A stretch of DNA of 64,000 nucleotides, from NCBI RefSeq assembly GCF_001544015.1, contig NZ_AP014924.1:2666001-2730000 (forward strand), read 5' to 3'. The notes under the pieces are model-generated. The model ran no database searches. It was not told the DNA's origin and saw only the letters and a list, made by a program, of their open reading frames with translations. The stretch's first letter is position 1; each line of letters starts with the position of its first letter. Positions 8,898 through 17,593 of this stretch are shown here, in pieces. A program made the translations under genes and the position numbers. This DNA comes from Limnochorda pilosa (lineage in GTDB: Bacteria; Bacillota; Limnochordia; Limnochordales; Limnochordaceae).

Positions 8898-10000
8898 CCC
8901 GCCCCGCCCCCGGCGGGCGGAACCCCGGTCGGCGGTTCTCCGCCCTCGGCGCTCGCCGCCACCCGGCTGAACCACGGAATCAGCCCCGACTCCCAGGCCG
9001 CCTTGCCCAGCACGATCAGGAGCGGGGCCAGGAGGAAACCCGCCAGCCCGAAAAGGGTGGCCGAGAGGTAGAGCCCGGCCAGGGTGAGAAGGGGGTGGAC
9101 GCCCAGAGACTCCCCCACCACCCGGGCCTCCACCATCTGGCGCACCCCGCTGGCCACCAGGTAGAGGACCACGACGCCCGCGCCCAGACCCACCTCCCCG
9201 GTCAAGAGCGCGTAGAGACCCCAGGGCACGTAGAGAAGCCCCGGACCCAGGACCGGCAGGACGTCCAGCATGCCCCCCACCAGACCCAGAACCAGCCACT
9301 GGTTGACCCCGATCACCAGGAGCCCGGCCATGGAGACCCCCGTGGTGATCGCGATCAGGACGAGCTGGGCCCGCACGTAGCGGAGCGCATCCGCCCAGAG
9401 CCGGGCGGGGACCTCGCGCAGGAGCTGGCGATGCCGCCGGGGGATCAGGCGCAGGACGGCCGCCTTCACCAGGTCCCAGTCGCGGCTGACGAAGTAGGTG
9501 GCGATGAGGGCCACCGCCAGCACCCCCAGGATGACGGGGACGGCCGTCACCAGCCCCAAGAGCGCCTGGCCGGCGCTGAAGAACGCCGACTCCAGGGCAC
9601 CCAGGACGCTCTGGGTGTTCTCCCGGGCCAGCTCGATCACCGTGGGCGGCAGCAGGACGTACCAGTGGTTCACCCACGCCAGGAGCCGGTCCAGCTGCTG
9701 CTGCAGGATCTCCTGGTAAAGGGGGAAGCTTTGGAGGGCATCGTTCACCTGGGCCGCCACCAGCAGGGCCAGGCCGGCGGTGAGCCCGCCCATCACCAGG
9801 AGCACCAGGGTGAGGCTGAGCAGGACGGCCAGGGGCCGGGGAAGGCGCAGGCCCCCGCTCAGCCGGCGGACCAGGGGGTGGAGGACGGCGCTGGCCACCG
9901 CGGCCAGCACGAAGGGAGCCAGGGCCACGATCAGCCGGGCTCCGAAGACGTACCAGGCGCCCACCACCAGCGCGACGATCCAGATAGGCCGCACCGCCAT
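8894..10000 (-). CDS. AI-2E/PerM-family permease (YtvI-like)
   Basis: Polytopic membrane protein with the layout of the AI-2E transporter family (COG0628): helices at both ends and a large loop with an amphipathic segment in the middle, then the conserved GLVGGMLDVLPVLGPGL stretch and EARVVGESLGVHPLLTLAGLY. Members include the sporulation protein YtvI and exporters of unknown cargo. ATG 10000 has GGAGG a few bases upstream, giving 368 aa; a longer Arg-rich N-terminal version is less likely. Its stop overlaps the mutY start, so the two are probably cotranscribed. Confidence 0.87.
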   Translation of the reverse strand: MAVRPIWIVALVVGAWYVFGARLIVALAPFVLAAVASAVLHPLVRRLSGGLRLPRPLAVLLSLTLVLLVMGGLTAGLALLVAAQVNDALQSFPLYQEILQQQLDRLLAWVNHWYVLLPPTVIELARENTQSVLGALESAFFSAGQALLGLVTAVPVILGVLAVALIATYFVSRDWDLVKAAVLRLIPRRHRQLLREVPARLWADALRYVRAQLVLIAITTGVSMAGLLVIGVNQWLVLGLVGGMLDVLPVLGPGLLYVPWGLYALLTGEVGLGAGVVVLYLVASGVRQMVEARVVGESLGVHPLLTLAGLYLSATLFGLAGFLLAPLLIVLGKAAWESGLIPWFSRVAASAEGGEPPTGVPPAGGGAG

Positions 10001-10137
10001 CCCCCTCCGGCCGGGTCGCTCCCGGACGAGGGACAGGGTTCGCCCCCGGCGCGCGCGACACCTTCCAGCGGGGAAACGAAGGAGATCGTGAGGACGTCGA
10101 GAACAGTACCACGACCTCAAGCGGGGTGGGTGAAACC

Positions 10138-11223
10138 ATGTCGAGACTGGCGATCCTCAGCGCGGGCGGCGACTGCCCGGGCATCAACGCCGTGATCCGG
10201 GCCGTGGCCAAGACGGCCGACCAGCGGGGCTGGGAAGTGGTCGGCTTCCGCAACGGTTACCGGGGGGCGGTGGAGAACGACTTCCTCATGCTGGGCCCCG
10301 AGGAGACGGCGGGGCTCCTTCCCCGGGGCGGAACCGTCCTGGGGACCGACAACCGCTACGACCCATCGGACTTCCCCGTGGAGGAGGATGGGCGGGTCGT
10401 ACGCCGGGACCTCTCCCAGCAGGTGGCCGACAACCTGCAGCGGCTGGACGTTCAGGGCCTCATCGCGATCGGCGGCGACGGCACCATGGCCGTCACCCGC
10501 AAGCTCATCGAGAAGGTGGGGCTCAAGGCCATCTGCGTCCCCAAGACCATCGACAACGACCTGCCCTCCACCGACCAGACCTTCGGCTTCGATACGGCGG
10601 TGCGGACGGCCACCGATGCCCTGGACAAGCTGCACACCACGGCCGAGTCGCACCACCGGGTGATGGTGCTCGAGCTGATGGGACGCTACGCGGGGTGGAT
10701 CGCCCTCTACACCGGCCTTTCCGGCGGGGCCGACGTCATCCTCATCCCGGAGATCCGCTGGGATCCGGACGTGGTCGCGCGCAAGATCCTGGAGCGCCGG
10801 GCCCGGGGGCGTCTCTTCAGCGTGGTGGTGGTGGCCGAGGGTACCCTCACCCCCGAGGGCGAGCGCGTCGTTCAGCGCCGGGTGCCGGACAGCCACGAGC
10901 AGATCCGCCTGGGCGGCATCGGCCAGCTGGTGGGTGAGCTCATCGAGGAGAAGACGGGCATCGAGACCCGGGTGACCATCCTGGGTCACATCCAGCGCGG
11001 GGGCAGCCCTTCCCCCTACGACCGCATGCTGGCCACCCGGCTGGGCGTGGCTGCGGGGGAGTTGGCCCTGGAAGGCCGCTATGGCAACCTGGTGGCCCTG
11101 CGACAGGGAACCATCCAGGCGGTCCCGCTGGACCAGGTGGAGACAGGCATCCGTACCGTCCGTCCCGACGGCCCGGAGGTGGAGGCGGCCCGGGCCATCG
11201 GCATCTGCTTCGGCGACCGCTAG
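10138..11223 (+). CDS. pfkA: 6-phosphofructokinase, mixed-substrate (group III) type
   Basis: Phosphorylates fructose 6-phosphate in glycolysis. ATG 10138 gives 361 aa. Motifs: GGDCPGIN at 10-17, the phosphoryl-donor motif GGDGT at 112-116, catalytic PKTIDND at 135-141, and MGRYAGWIA. Gly115 predicts ATP as donor, since PPi enzymes have Asp there. Lys136 in PKTIDND is typical of PPi-dependent and group III enzymes, whereas classical ATP enzymes such as E. coli PfkA have Gly. The combination fits the ATP-using group III enzymes known in actinobacteria. It is followed by a strong hairpin and stands alone. Confidence 0.95.
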   Translation: MSRLAILSAGGDCPGINAVIRAVAKTADQRGWEVVGFRNGYRGAVENDFLMLGPEETAGLLPRGGTVLGTDNRYDPSDFPVEEDGRVVRRDLSQQVADNLQRLDVQGLIAIGGDGTMAVTRKLIEKVGLKAICVPKTIDNDLPSTDQTFGFDTAVRTATDALDKLHTTAESHHRVMVLELMGRYAGWIALYTGLSGGADVILIPEIRWDPDVVARKILERRARGRLFSVVVVAEGTLTPEGERVVQRRVPDSHEQIRLGGIGQLVGELIEEKTGIETRVTILGHIQRGGSPSPYDRMLATRLGVAAGELALEGRYGNLVALRQGTIQAVPLDQVETGIRTVRPDGPEVEAARAIGICFGDR

Positions 11224-11234
11224 GCGGCATCCCT

Positions 11235-11274
11235 CCCGCCGGGCCCGGGCCCCCTTCGGCCCGGGCCCGGCGGG
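11235..11274. terminator. 17-bp GC hairpin after pfkA
   Basis: Perfect 17-bp inverted repeat (11235-11251 with 11258-11274) around a 6-nt loop, 12 nt after the pfkA stop. No T-tract follows, so it may work by structure alone or need a factor. Confidence 0.7.
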
Positions 11275-11286
11275 GAACCCATGGTT

Positions 11287-11325
11287 GGGTGCTCTAGCCC
11301 ACGGGTGGGTGCTCTGGTGTATACT
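11287..11325 (+). promoter_or_regulatory. Promoter-like region before the PCMT gene with a 9-bp direct repeat
   Basis: TATACT at 11320-11325 is a near-consensus -10 with TG directly in front. GGGTGCTCT occurs twice, 20 bp apart (11287 and 11307), just upstream, about two helix turns, so it could be a regulator site. No good -35 hexamer is present at 17 bp. Confidence 0.45.
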
Positions 11326-11371
11326 TGGAGCAGGGGCTCTATTGTCCGGGGATCCGGCAGGGGTCGTGGCC

Positions 11372-12466
11372 TTGCGCCGGAGGCTGGCCGCCTGGCTTCG
11401 CTCGGAAGGATACACCTCCGATCCGCGGATCGTGGCCGCCTTCGCGGCGGTGCCCCGGCATTGGTTCCTCCGCAGCTTCTACCTCCCAGGCGATCCTTCT
11501 TTCGCGCCCGTCCGGTTCGATCCCGCCGACCCGGACCCTGACCTCCTCCGGGCCGTCTACACCAACCAGGCCCTGGTGACCCGCCTGGAGAAAGGGGTTC
11601 CGGTCTCCTCGTCGTCGGAGCCCGCGGTGATGGCGGTGATGCTGGAAGCCCTCGCGGCCGCGCCCGGGGAGCGGGTGCTGGAGGTGGGCACCGGCACCGG
11701 CTACAACGCGGCCCTCCTCGCCTTCCTGGTGGGCGTTGAGGGCCGGGTGGTCTCCCTGGACATCTCCGAGGCTGTCGCGAGCGAGGCCGCTGGCGCCCTC
11801 CAGGAGGGCGGGTTCCACCAGGTGGAGGTGCACGCGGCCGACGGCCGCGCGGGCTGGCCTGGCCAGGCTCCCTACGATCGGATCATCGTCACGGCCGCGA
11901 GCCGCCTGCACCGCGCATGGGTCGGGCAGCTCAGGGACGGCGGTACCCTGGTCCTGCCCTTCGCGGTGGAACCAGGCTCCGCGCCGATCCTGGGGCTTCG
12001 CCGGGAAGGAGTTCGCCTCCACGGCCGCTTCGGCCTCTACGCCCACTTCATGCCGCTGCGCGGGGACCCGGTCTGCTGCCGGCGCGGGGCCGCCCTCCCG
12101 CTGACGCCCGCGTCGCAGCCGGGCCTCGACGGCACCGACCTTGCGGACCTGTGGGACATCGGGCTCTTCCTGGCTTTGGAGCTTCCCCGCTCGTTCGCCT
12201 GGGTGCTGGCGCCGGACGGCCTGCGCGTGCCGGCCATCCGGACCGAGGGGGGCACGGCGGCCTGGGCCCCCGGCGCCCTCCTCACCGCGGGGCGGCGTCC
12301 CCCGGTGCAGACCCTCGCGTGGCTCCTGGAACGGTGGACGCGCCTGGGGCGTCCCAGGCTGGGCGATTACGTCGCCGAGGCCTGGGTAGGGCGTCCACCC
12401 CCCGCCCCGCCCGCCCGCATGTGGCTTCTTCCCGGTGATCCGGCCATCTCGCTCCACCTCGCCTGA
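11372..12466 (+). CDS. Protein-L-isoaspartate O-methyltransferase-like protein
   Basis: PCMT-family SAM-dependent methyltransferase. It carries the SAM-binding motif RVLEVGTGTGYNAALL (about residues 101-116) after SEPAVMAVMLEAL, and the conserved YDRIIVTAA. PCMT repairs isoaspartyl residues in aged proteins; some homologues modify peptides. At 364 aa it is much longer than PCMT (about 210): the C-terminal 150 residues form an extra domain I do not recognise. TTG 11372 has AGGGG at 8 nt; GTG 11366 is the alternative but has no usable spacing. It is followed by a LysM hydrolase gene. Confidence 0.75.
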   Translation: MRRRLAAWLRSEGYTSDPRIVAAFAAVPRHWFLRSFYLPGDPSFAPVRFDPADPDPDLLRAVYTNQALVTRLEKGVPVSSSSEPAVMAVMLEALAAAPGERVLEVGTGTGYNAALLAFLVGVEGRVVSLDISEAVASEAAGALQEGGFHQVEVHAADGRAGWPGQAPYDRIIVTAASRLHRAWVGQLRDGGTLVLPFAVEPGSAPILGLRREGVRLHGRFGLYAHFMPLRGDPVCCRRGAALPLTPASQPGLDGTDLADLWDIGLFLALELPRSFAWVLAPDGLRVPAIRTEGGTAAWAPGALLTAGRRPPVQTLAWLLERWTRLGRPRLGDYVAEAWVGRPPPAPPARMWLLPGDPAISLHLA

Positions 12467-12576
12467 ACCAGCATTCCCCTTAGTTTCCAGAAGGTGCAAG
12501 GGCCTCCGCGTCAAAGTTTTCCTCCGCTCCCAGCGGGTTCCACGCCCGTTTCACCCAGCATCGAAGGAGGATCCAT

Positions 12577-13365
12577 GTGAGACCACGCGTTTCCCTCGCT
12601 GCAGCCTTCCTGGCCCTGGCCTTGACATGGCCCGCTGCTCCGGTCGGAGCGCAGGGCTACCGCATCCAACCCGGCGACAGCCTCTACCTGATCGCACAGC
12701 GCTTCGGCACCACGGTGGACAGGCTCCGCCAGGCCAACAACCTCTGGACCACCAGCGAGATCCGGGCCGGAGGGTGGCTCGCCCTCCCCGGCGGGCTCAA
12801 CCGCGCGTACACGGTACAGCCCGGCGACTCGCTCTTCATCGTCGCCCAGAAGACGGGCACCACGGTGGAGGAGTTGCGTCGTCTCAACAACCTCTGGGGA
12901 ACCGACGAGATCTGGGCGGGCCAGGTGCTGGCCGTCCCCACCGCTCCCTCCCCGCCTCCTGCCCCCGAGCCTCCGGCACCCCGGGTGCGGCTGAGCCCTG
13001 AGGAGCTGGACCTGCTCAGCCGGCTGGTCACGGCCGAGGCCGAAGGCGAGGCGTACGCGGGGCAGGTGGCCGTAGCCGCCACGGTCCTCAACCGGGTGCT
13101 CGACCCCCGCTACCCCAACACCGTCTGGGACGTGGTCTACCAGTACTGGCAGGGGATCCCCCAGTTCAGCCCGGTGGCCGACGGCCGCATCAACCTCCCC
13201 GCCAGCCCCGTGGCCCGCCAGGCGGTCGCGGAGGCCCTCACCGGCAAGGATCCGGCCAGCGGCGCGCTGGGCTTCTACAATCCCCTGAAGACCTCGAACG
13301 CGTGGGTGCGGTCGCAGCCCGTGACGGCCGCGATCGGCAACCACCTCTTCTTCACCGTGCCCTGA
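12577..13365 (+). CDS. Exported cell-wall hydrolase: two LysM domains plus SleB-type catalytic domain
   Basis: Signal peptide (residues 1-25, ending VGAQ), LysM repeats at about 27-70 (YRIQPGDSLYLIAQ) and 77-121 (YTVQPGDSLFIVAQ), a Pro-rich linker, then a Hydrolase_2/SleB domain (about 138-262) with TAEAEGEAYAGQVAVAATVLNRV and GALGFYNP. SleB-type enzymes are lytic transglycosylases acting on spore cortex or cell-wall muramic-lactam or muramyl bonds. The start is GTG 12577 with AAGGAGG at 6 nt; an ATG two bases earlier is immediately closed by TGA. 262 aa. This is one of three SleB-type proteins in the window. Confidence 0.92.
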   Translation: MRPRVSLAAAFLALALTWPAAPVGAQGYRIQPGDSLYLIAQRFGTTVDRLRQANNLWTTSEIRAGGWLALPGGLNRAYTVQPGDSLFIVAQKTGTTVEELRRLNNLWGTDEIWAGQVLAVPTAPSPPPAPEPPAPRVRLSPEELDLLSRLVTAEAEGEAYAGQVAVAATVLNRVLDPRYPNTVWDVVYQYWQGIPQFSPVADGRINLPASPVARQAVAEALTGKDPASGALGFYNPLKTSNAWVRSQPVTAAIGNHLFFTVP

Positions 13366-13420
13366 TGGGCCGGGGCGGGAGGATGGCCGGGCCCCGGGCC
13401 TCCCGGGACAGGCGGTGCGA

Positions 13421-13448
13421 GCGGCGGGCCGGGATCCCCGCCCGCCGC
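13421..13448. terminator. GC hairpin between convergent genes
   Basis: 9-bp perfect stem (13421-13429 with 13440-13448) in the 102-bp gap between the LysM hydrolase and fbp. Could serve both strands; no T-run. Confidence 0.5.
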
Positions 13449-13467
13449 CCGCGTGCTGCAGGCCGGG

Positions 13468-14610
13468 CTACCGCCCGGTGGCGGCGGTGCCCTCCTGCCT
13501 CTCCTCCAGAGGAGCCTCCTCCACGGGCACGAAGCGGTCCCGCACCCGGGCCATGATCTCGGGCATGGTGGTGTACTCCATCTCGTCCAGGGGCAGCCGG
13601 TGCGGCTCGAAGGGTCCCATGCTCCGCATCATCTCCGCCATCTCCCCCGCCTGCCTCCGGGCCGGGTCGAAGGCCACGTCCGCGAAGAGGTCCCTGGGCC
13701 CCACCAGCCTCCCCCGGTTGAGCTGGAAGCCGTAGCAGGCCACCCGCGGCGGCCCGTCGAAGCGGCTCGCCACCGCATCCCGGAAGCCCACGGGCATGAT
13801 GGGCCCCACGTGGCTCCCCCGCATCCAGCCCCCCACCAGGTGCGGCCGGGCGAAGGCCTCCAGGATCTCCCCCACCGCCGGGAAGCCGCTCTGGGCCCGC
13901 ACGATCATCACCGGGTCGTCCTTGCCCACGTAGCGCCCCGCCATCAGCGAGAGCTTCTGGGTGGAGGTGGCCGCCACCACCTCCTCGTCCTGGGCCCGCA
14001 GCACCCTGCGCACCACGTAATGGCTCGGCGCCCCGATGAACATCAAAAGGTCGTAGCTCTCCTCCGGGGTCTTGAAGCGGGCCGCCTGGTCCGCCTTCAG
14101 GTCCAGGATCTCGAAGACGAAGCCGTCGTGCATCTTGGGGTCGATCACGAGCCCCGGGGTGTTGAAGGGGTCGGCGAAGATGCGGTAGAGGGGGAGGTTC
14201 CAGGCGCCGGGCTCGGTCTTGTCGGCCAGGAAGACCAAAACCGGCTCGCTGGGCCGCTCGTCGATCTCCATCTCGGCGATGCCCGGGCCCAGGCCCTTCA
14301 GGTTGCCCGAGAAGGCATCGGAGAGCAAGTCCTGCCCGGCGCCGTAGAGCTTCAGCCGCTTGGCCACGTCGGTGGTCTGCTGGAAGACCTCCCAGGCCAC
14401 GCGGTGGATCGCCTCGCTCTCCGCCCCCCGGGTGTGGCTCAGGATGAGGGCCACATCGTCCCCCACCTGCCCCACGCAGAAGTCCAGGAGGGTTCCGTCC
14501 TCCTTCTTCCCCTTCAAGAGCGTTTCGGCCGCCTCCACCAGGTCCGGGTGCGTGGCCGAGTGGCCCACGTACCCGCCCGTGTCGGCCTTGAGGACGCTCA
14601 GGGTCGCCAA
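13468..14610 (-). CDS. fbp: Bifunctional fructose-1,6-bisphosphate aldolase/phosphatase
   Basis: Class V (archaeal-type) FBP aldolase/phosphatase, the gluconeogenic enzyme that joins triose phosphates and then removes the 1-phosphate. The sequence keeps the two key residues of the family: Tyr227 and Lys230 in RYVGKDDP, matching Tyr229/Lys232 of the characterised Thermoproteus enzyme (the Schiff-base Lys). The Asp/metal-binding N-terminus (LSVLKADTGGYVGHS) and KMHDGF are also present. 380 aa, normal. TTG 14610 has GAGGAGG at 8 nt. It complements pfkA 2.2 kb away as the opposite flux step. A TTGCAC-17-TATACT promoter lies upstream. Confidence 0.94.
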   Translation of the reverse strand: MATLSVLKADTGGYVGHSATHPDLVEAAETLLKGKKEDGTLLDFCVGQVGDDVALILSHTRGAESEAIHRVAWEVFQQTTDVAKRLKLYGAGQDLLSDAFSGNLKGLGPGIAEMEIDERPSEPVLVFLADKTEPGAWNLPLYRIFADPFNTPGLVIDPKMHDGFVFEILDLKADQAARFKTPEESYDLLMFIGAPSHYVVRRVLRAQDEEVVAATSTQKLSLMAGRYVGKDDPVMIVRAQSGFPAVGEILEAFARPHLVGGWMRGSHVGPIMPVGFRDAVASRFDGPPRVACYGFQLNRGRLVGPRDLFADVAFDPARRQAGEMAEMMRSMGPFEPHRLPLDEMEYTTMPEIMARVRDRFVPVEEAPLEERQEGTAATGR

Positions 14611-14680
14611 CGGTCCGACCTCCTCGTGAGATCTCTGCCGCGGCCCGCAGGATCGCAAACAAAACCTGCAGGCAATACCA

Positions 14681-14737
14681 TGCAACACATGCCAAGTATA
14701 CCGGATGCGCGCTGGGTGTGCAAATGCTGTGCAACAC
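14681..14737. repeat. Pair of TGCAACAC repeats flanking the fbp promoter
   Basis: TGCAACAC at 14681-14688 and 14730-14737, with the related TGTGCAAA between them, bracket the promoter hexamers. The layout suggests a regulator bound on both sides of RNA polymerase; the protein is unknown. Confidence 0.45.
14695..14723 (-). promoter_or_regulatory. Sigma-A promoter of fbp
   Basis: On the minus strand TTGCAC (14723-14718), 17 nt, TATACT (14700-14695). Start codon of fbp is 85 bp downstream. Good match at both hexamers with ideal spacing. Confidence 0.7.
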
Positions 14738-14922
14738 CGCTGCACGCGCTCGGGTCCCCCAGGCGGGCCGGGATCGCGCCACGCTCGGCGGTCCGGCCGG
14801 AAGCGGGTTTCCGCCCAACCCACCCGATGGTCCTGCCCCATTGCTCCCGCGAACTGAGGACGTTCCTCTCCAGGTGCGCGCTTCCCGCGGAATGAATCCT
14901 AACGACGAGCGACTCAAAACAA

Positions 14923-14944
14923 GGAGGGCCTCCCGGGGCCCTCC
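14923..14944 (+). other. Leader hairpin before the cytochrome genes
   Basis: 8-bp stem GGAGGGCC / GGCCCTCC with a 6-nt loop, 39 nt before the start codon of the oxidase gene and just before its ribosome site. Role unknown; the rest of the 372-bp divergent gap (14611-14982) holds the fbp promoter and no gene that I can see. Confidence 0.4.
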
Positions 14945-14982
14945 GGGGTCGCGTCGTATTGCGTCGGAAAGGAGGCTGGCGT

Positions 14983-16329
14983 GTGAACTATCCCTTCTGG
15001 GAGGTCTCCACCCTGGGCGGGGGTCTCCTCATCGCCATCGTCGCCATCTTCCACACCTACGTCGCCCAGTTCGCGGTGGGCGGCGGCTTCTTCCTGGTCC
15101 TCGCCGAACGCAAGGCCCGCCGGGAGAACGATCCCGTCCTCCTGGACTACGTCCGCCGGCACACGCGCTTCTTCGTCCTCGTCACCCTGGTGCTGGGCGC
15201 GGTGACCGGGGTCGGCATCTGGTTCACCATCGCCCTGGTCAACCCTCAGGCCACCTCCATCCTGATCCGTTCCTTCGTGTGGGGCTGGGCCATCGAGTGG
15301 GTCTTCTTCATCCTCGAGATCACCGCGGCCCTCACCTACGCGGCCACGTGGGACCGGGTCAAGCCCGAGACCCACCAGCTGGTGGGCTGGCTCTACGGGG
15401 CCGGCGCCTGGTTGAGCCTCGCCGTCATCACCGGCATCACCAGCTTCATGCTCACCACGGGCCGCTGGGTGGAGACCCAGAACTTCTGGCACGGCGTCCT
15501 CAACCCCAGCTACCTGCCGTCGGTGCTGATGCGCACCGGGGTCTCCTTCGCCCTGGCGGGCCTCTACGGGCTGATCACCGCCTACACGGTCCAGCCACGG
15601 GAGAGCCGCGACCGGCTGGTACGCTACTGCGCCGCCTGGCTCTTCCCGGCCGCGGGGCTCTTGGTGGTGGGCGGCGCCTGGTACCTCACCACCATCCCCG
15701 AGGCGAGCCGGGCCATGCTGACGGGCGGGGCCATCGCCATGACCCTCGCCTTCGCGGCCAGCCTCATCGCGTCCGTGGTCCTCTTCGGGGTGGGCTACTT
15801 CGGCCTCTACCGGAGCCCCCGGAGCTACTCGGTGACCCTGGCGGCCCTGCTGCTGATCGTGGGCCTGACGGCCACGGGCGCGAGCGAGTTCGCCCGGGAG
15901 GGGGCCCGCAAGCCCTACGTGCTCTACGGGTACCTCTACTCCAACAACGTCTACGCGGGCCAGGAAGAGGCCATCCGCCAGGACGGCTTCCTCACCACGG
16001 CCCGGTGGGCGCGGCTCAGCACCGAAGACGTGACCCCGGGCAACCTGCTGGAGGCGGGCCACGAAGTGTACCGGTTCCAGTGCGCGAGCTGCCACACCCT
16101 GGGCGGCTACAACGACGTGACCCCTCTGGTGAAGGGTTGGACGGCCAGCTTCGCGGACTTCCAGCTCCAGCACCTGGACACGCTCAAGGGCTTCATGCCG
16201 CCCTTCGTGGGAACCCCGCTGGAGCGGCGGGCCCTGGCCGAGTACCTGGCCTCCCTCAACCCCTGGCCCTCCCGGGGAACCATCGAATCTCCCGTCCCCG
16301 TCGCCCAGGCGCCCCAGGCTTCCCGATAG
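14983..16329 (+). CDS. Cytochrome bd-superfamily oxidase subunit I with C-terminal c-type haem
   Basis: Membrane subunit of about 9 helices with a CydA-like core: FHTYVAQFAVGGGFFLVLAERKA (conserved His24), GWAIEWVFFILEI (Glu105, Glu112), HQLVGWLYGAGAWLSL (His131). After the last helix comes a soluble cytochrome c domain with CASCH at 367-371 and Met405 as candidate axial ligand. Classical CydA lacks any haem c and has a quinol-binding Q-loop, which is not evident here. The layout matches the OR-C-type branch of the bd superfamily, expected to take electrons from a haem-c route; substrate and proton coupling are unproven. GTG 14983 has AAAGGAGG at 7 nt. 448 aa. Paired with the next gene. Confidence 0.82.
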   Translation: MNYPFWEVSTLGGGLLIAIVAIFHTYVAQFAVGGGFFLVLAERKARRENDPVLLDYVRRHTRFFVLVTLVLGAVTGVGIWFTIALVNPQATSILIRSFVWGWAIEWVFFILEITAALTYAATWDRVKPETHQLVGWLYGAGAWLSLAVITGITSFMLTTGRWVETQNFWHGVLNPSYLPSVLMRTGVSFALAGLYGLITAYTVQPRESRDRLVRYCAAWLFPAAGLLVVGGAWYLTTIPEASRAMLTGGAIAMTLAFAASLIASVVLFGVGYFGLYRSPRSYSVTLAALLLIVGLTATGASEFAREGARKPYVLYGYLYSNNVYAGQEEAIRQDGFLTTARWARLSTEDVTPGNLLEAGHEVYRFQCASCHTLGGYNDVTPLVKGWTASFADFQLQHLDTLKGFMPPFVGTPLERRALAEYLASLNPWPSRGTIESPVPVAQAPQASR

Positions 16330-16341
16330 GAGGTGGATCAC

Positions 16342-17478
16342 ATGCCCGAGCGCTTGATCATCCCGTCACCCGAACCGCTGCCGCTGCCGGCCGATCCCAT
16401 CCTGCTCCAGGGCCTGCTGCTGCTCACCTTCGTGCTGCACATCCTCTTCATGAGCCAGGTGCTGGGAGGCAGCCTCCTCTACCTGGGTGCGACGGTGGCC
16501 GGCGGCCGGAAGAGCGGGCACCCGCTCCAGCGCCTGGCCCACACCCTGGCCGGGCTCTTTCCCTGGACCGTGGCCTTCACCATCACCACGGGCGTGGCGC
16601 CGCTGCTCTTCGTGCAGCTCCTCTACGGCTCCTTCTTCTACAGCTCGTCGGTGCTCATGGCCTGGCCGTGGTTTGCGGTGGTCCCCATGCTCATCGTGGG
16701 CTACTACGCCCTCTACTGGGTCAGCCTGAAGGGGAAGGACCGGCCCGCGTGGGCCCGCCTCACGGTGGGCGGGCTGGCCGCGGTGGTCTTCCTGGCCATC
16801 GGTTTCCTCTACAGCACGAACCTGAGCCTCATGCAGCGGCCCGAGGTGTGGGCGGGCGTCTATGCCGCCAACCCCTACGGAACCTCGCTGGTCACCGAGG
16901 CGGCCCTCGCGCCCCGCTTCCTCCACGCCGTGTTGGGTGCCGTGGCCCTGGCCAGCGTGCTGGTGCTGGTCCACGGCGCCGCGTCCGCCGGCTCCGACGC
17001 GGCCTACGGCCGGGCGGTGACCCGCTTCGGCCTGGCCAGCTTCGTGCCGGCGGCGCTCCTGCAGGCGGTGGTGGCGCCATGGTACGCAAGCCACCTGGTG
17101 CCGGCCGTGCGCGACCACCTCTTCGACCTGGGCAGCCTGCTGGGACAGCTCACCGTGGCCGCCCTGGTGGTGAGCGCGCTCGCCTTCGTGCTGCTGGTGG
17201 CCGCCCGGGGGAGGCTGCGCTACACCGGCGCGGGTGCCGCGCTGGTGGTGGCTGGGCAGGCCCTGCTCCTCATCGTCCGCCACATGGCGAGGAACCAGGC
17301 CCTGGCCGGCTACATGCCCGAGGGCCTCTGGCGGGTGGTGCCCCAGACGGCGCTGGTGGTGCTCTTCTTGGCGCTGCTGGTCGTCGGCCTGGCCACCGTG
17401 GGGTACATGGCGCTCCGGGTACGCCGGGACCGTGTGGCCCTGGCGGAGGTGGCCGCAGAGCGCCGGGTGGCAGGTTAG
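16342..17478 (+). CDS. Partner membrane subunit of the cytochrome bd-like oxidase
   Basis: Very hydrophobic protein (378 aa, roughly nine to ten helices) with FVLHILFMSQVLGGSLLYLGA near the start and a conserved-looking His in the first helix, paralleling the first helix of the haem subunit. It starts 12 bp after that gene, at ATG 16342 with TAGGAGG at 8 nt, so the two are translated together. It probably plays the part of CydB, but I see no clear CydB signature, and it may itself be a diverged CydA-like subunit. No CxxCH. A strong bidirectional hairpin follows. Confidence 0.68.
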   Translation: MPERLIIPSPEPLPLPADPILLQGLLLLTFVLHILFMSQVLGGSLLYLGATVAGGRKSGHPLQRLAHTLAGLFPWTVAFTITTGVAPLLFVQLLYGSFFYSSSVLMAWPWFAVVPMLIVGYYALYWVSLKGKDRPAWARLTVGGLAAVVFLAIGFLYSTNLSLMQRPEVWAGVYAANPYGTSLVTEAALAPRFLHAVLGAVALASVLVLVHGAASAGSDAAYGRAVTRFGLASFVPAALLQAVVAPWYASHLVPAVRDHLFDLGSLLGQLTVAALVVSALAFVLLVAARGRLRYTGAGAALVVAGQALLLIVRHMARNQALAGYMPEGLWRVVPQTALVVLFLALLVVGLATVGYMALRVRRDRVALAEVAAERRVAG

Positions 17479-17523
17479 TCCCGTCGTCGGCCCGGGGCCC
17501 TGGCAGGCTCCGGGCGAGACCCT

Positions 17524-17557
17524 ACCGGCCCGGGCGGGCGGACCCGCCCGGGCCGGT
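17524..17557. terminator. 15-bp hairpin between convergent genes
   Basis: Perfect 15-bp stem (17524-17538 with 17543-17557), 4-nt loop, between the oxidase operon and the methyltransferase gene. Suitable for both strands. Confidence 0.7.
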
Positions 17558-17593
17558 GCGTCTCTCCGGGCACGCAGGCCGCGCGGGCAAAGC

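Noticed and set aside
7584-10253. An open frame of 889 codons on the minus strand running from mutY through the permease gene
   Set aside because: Only the mutY part looks like protein; the rest is a GC-driven open frame antisense or out of phase with the permease.
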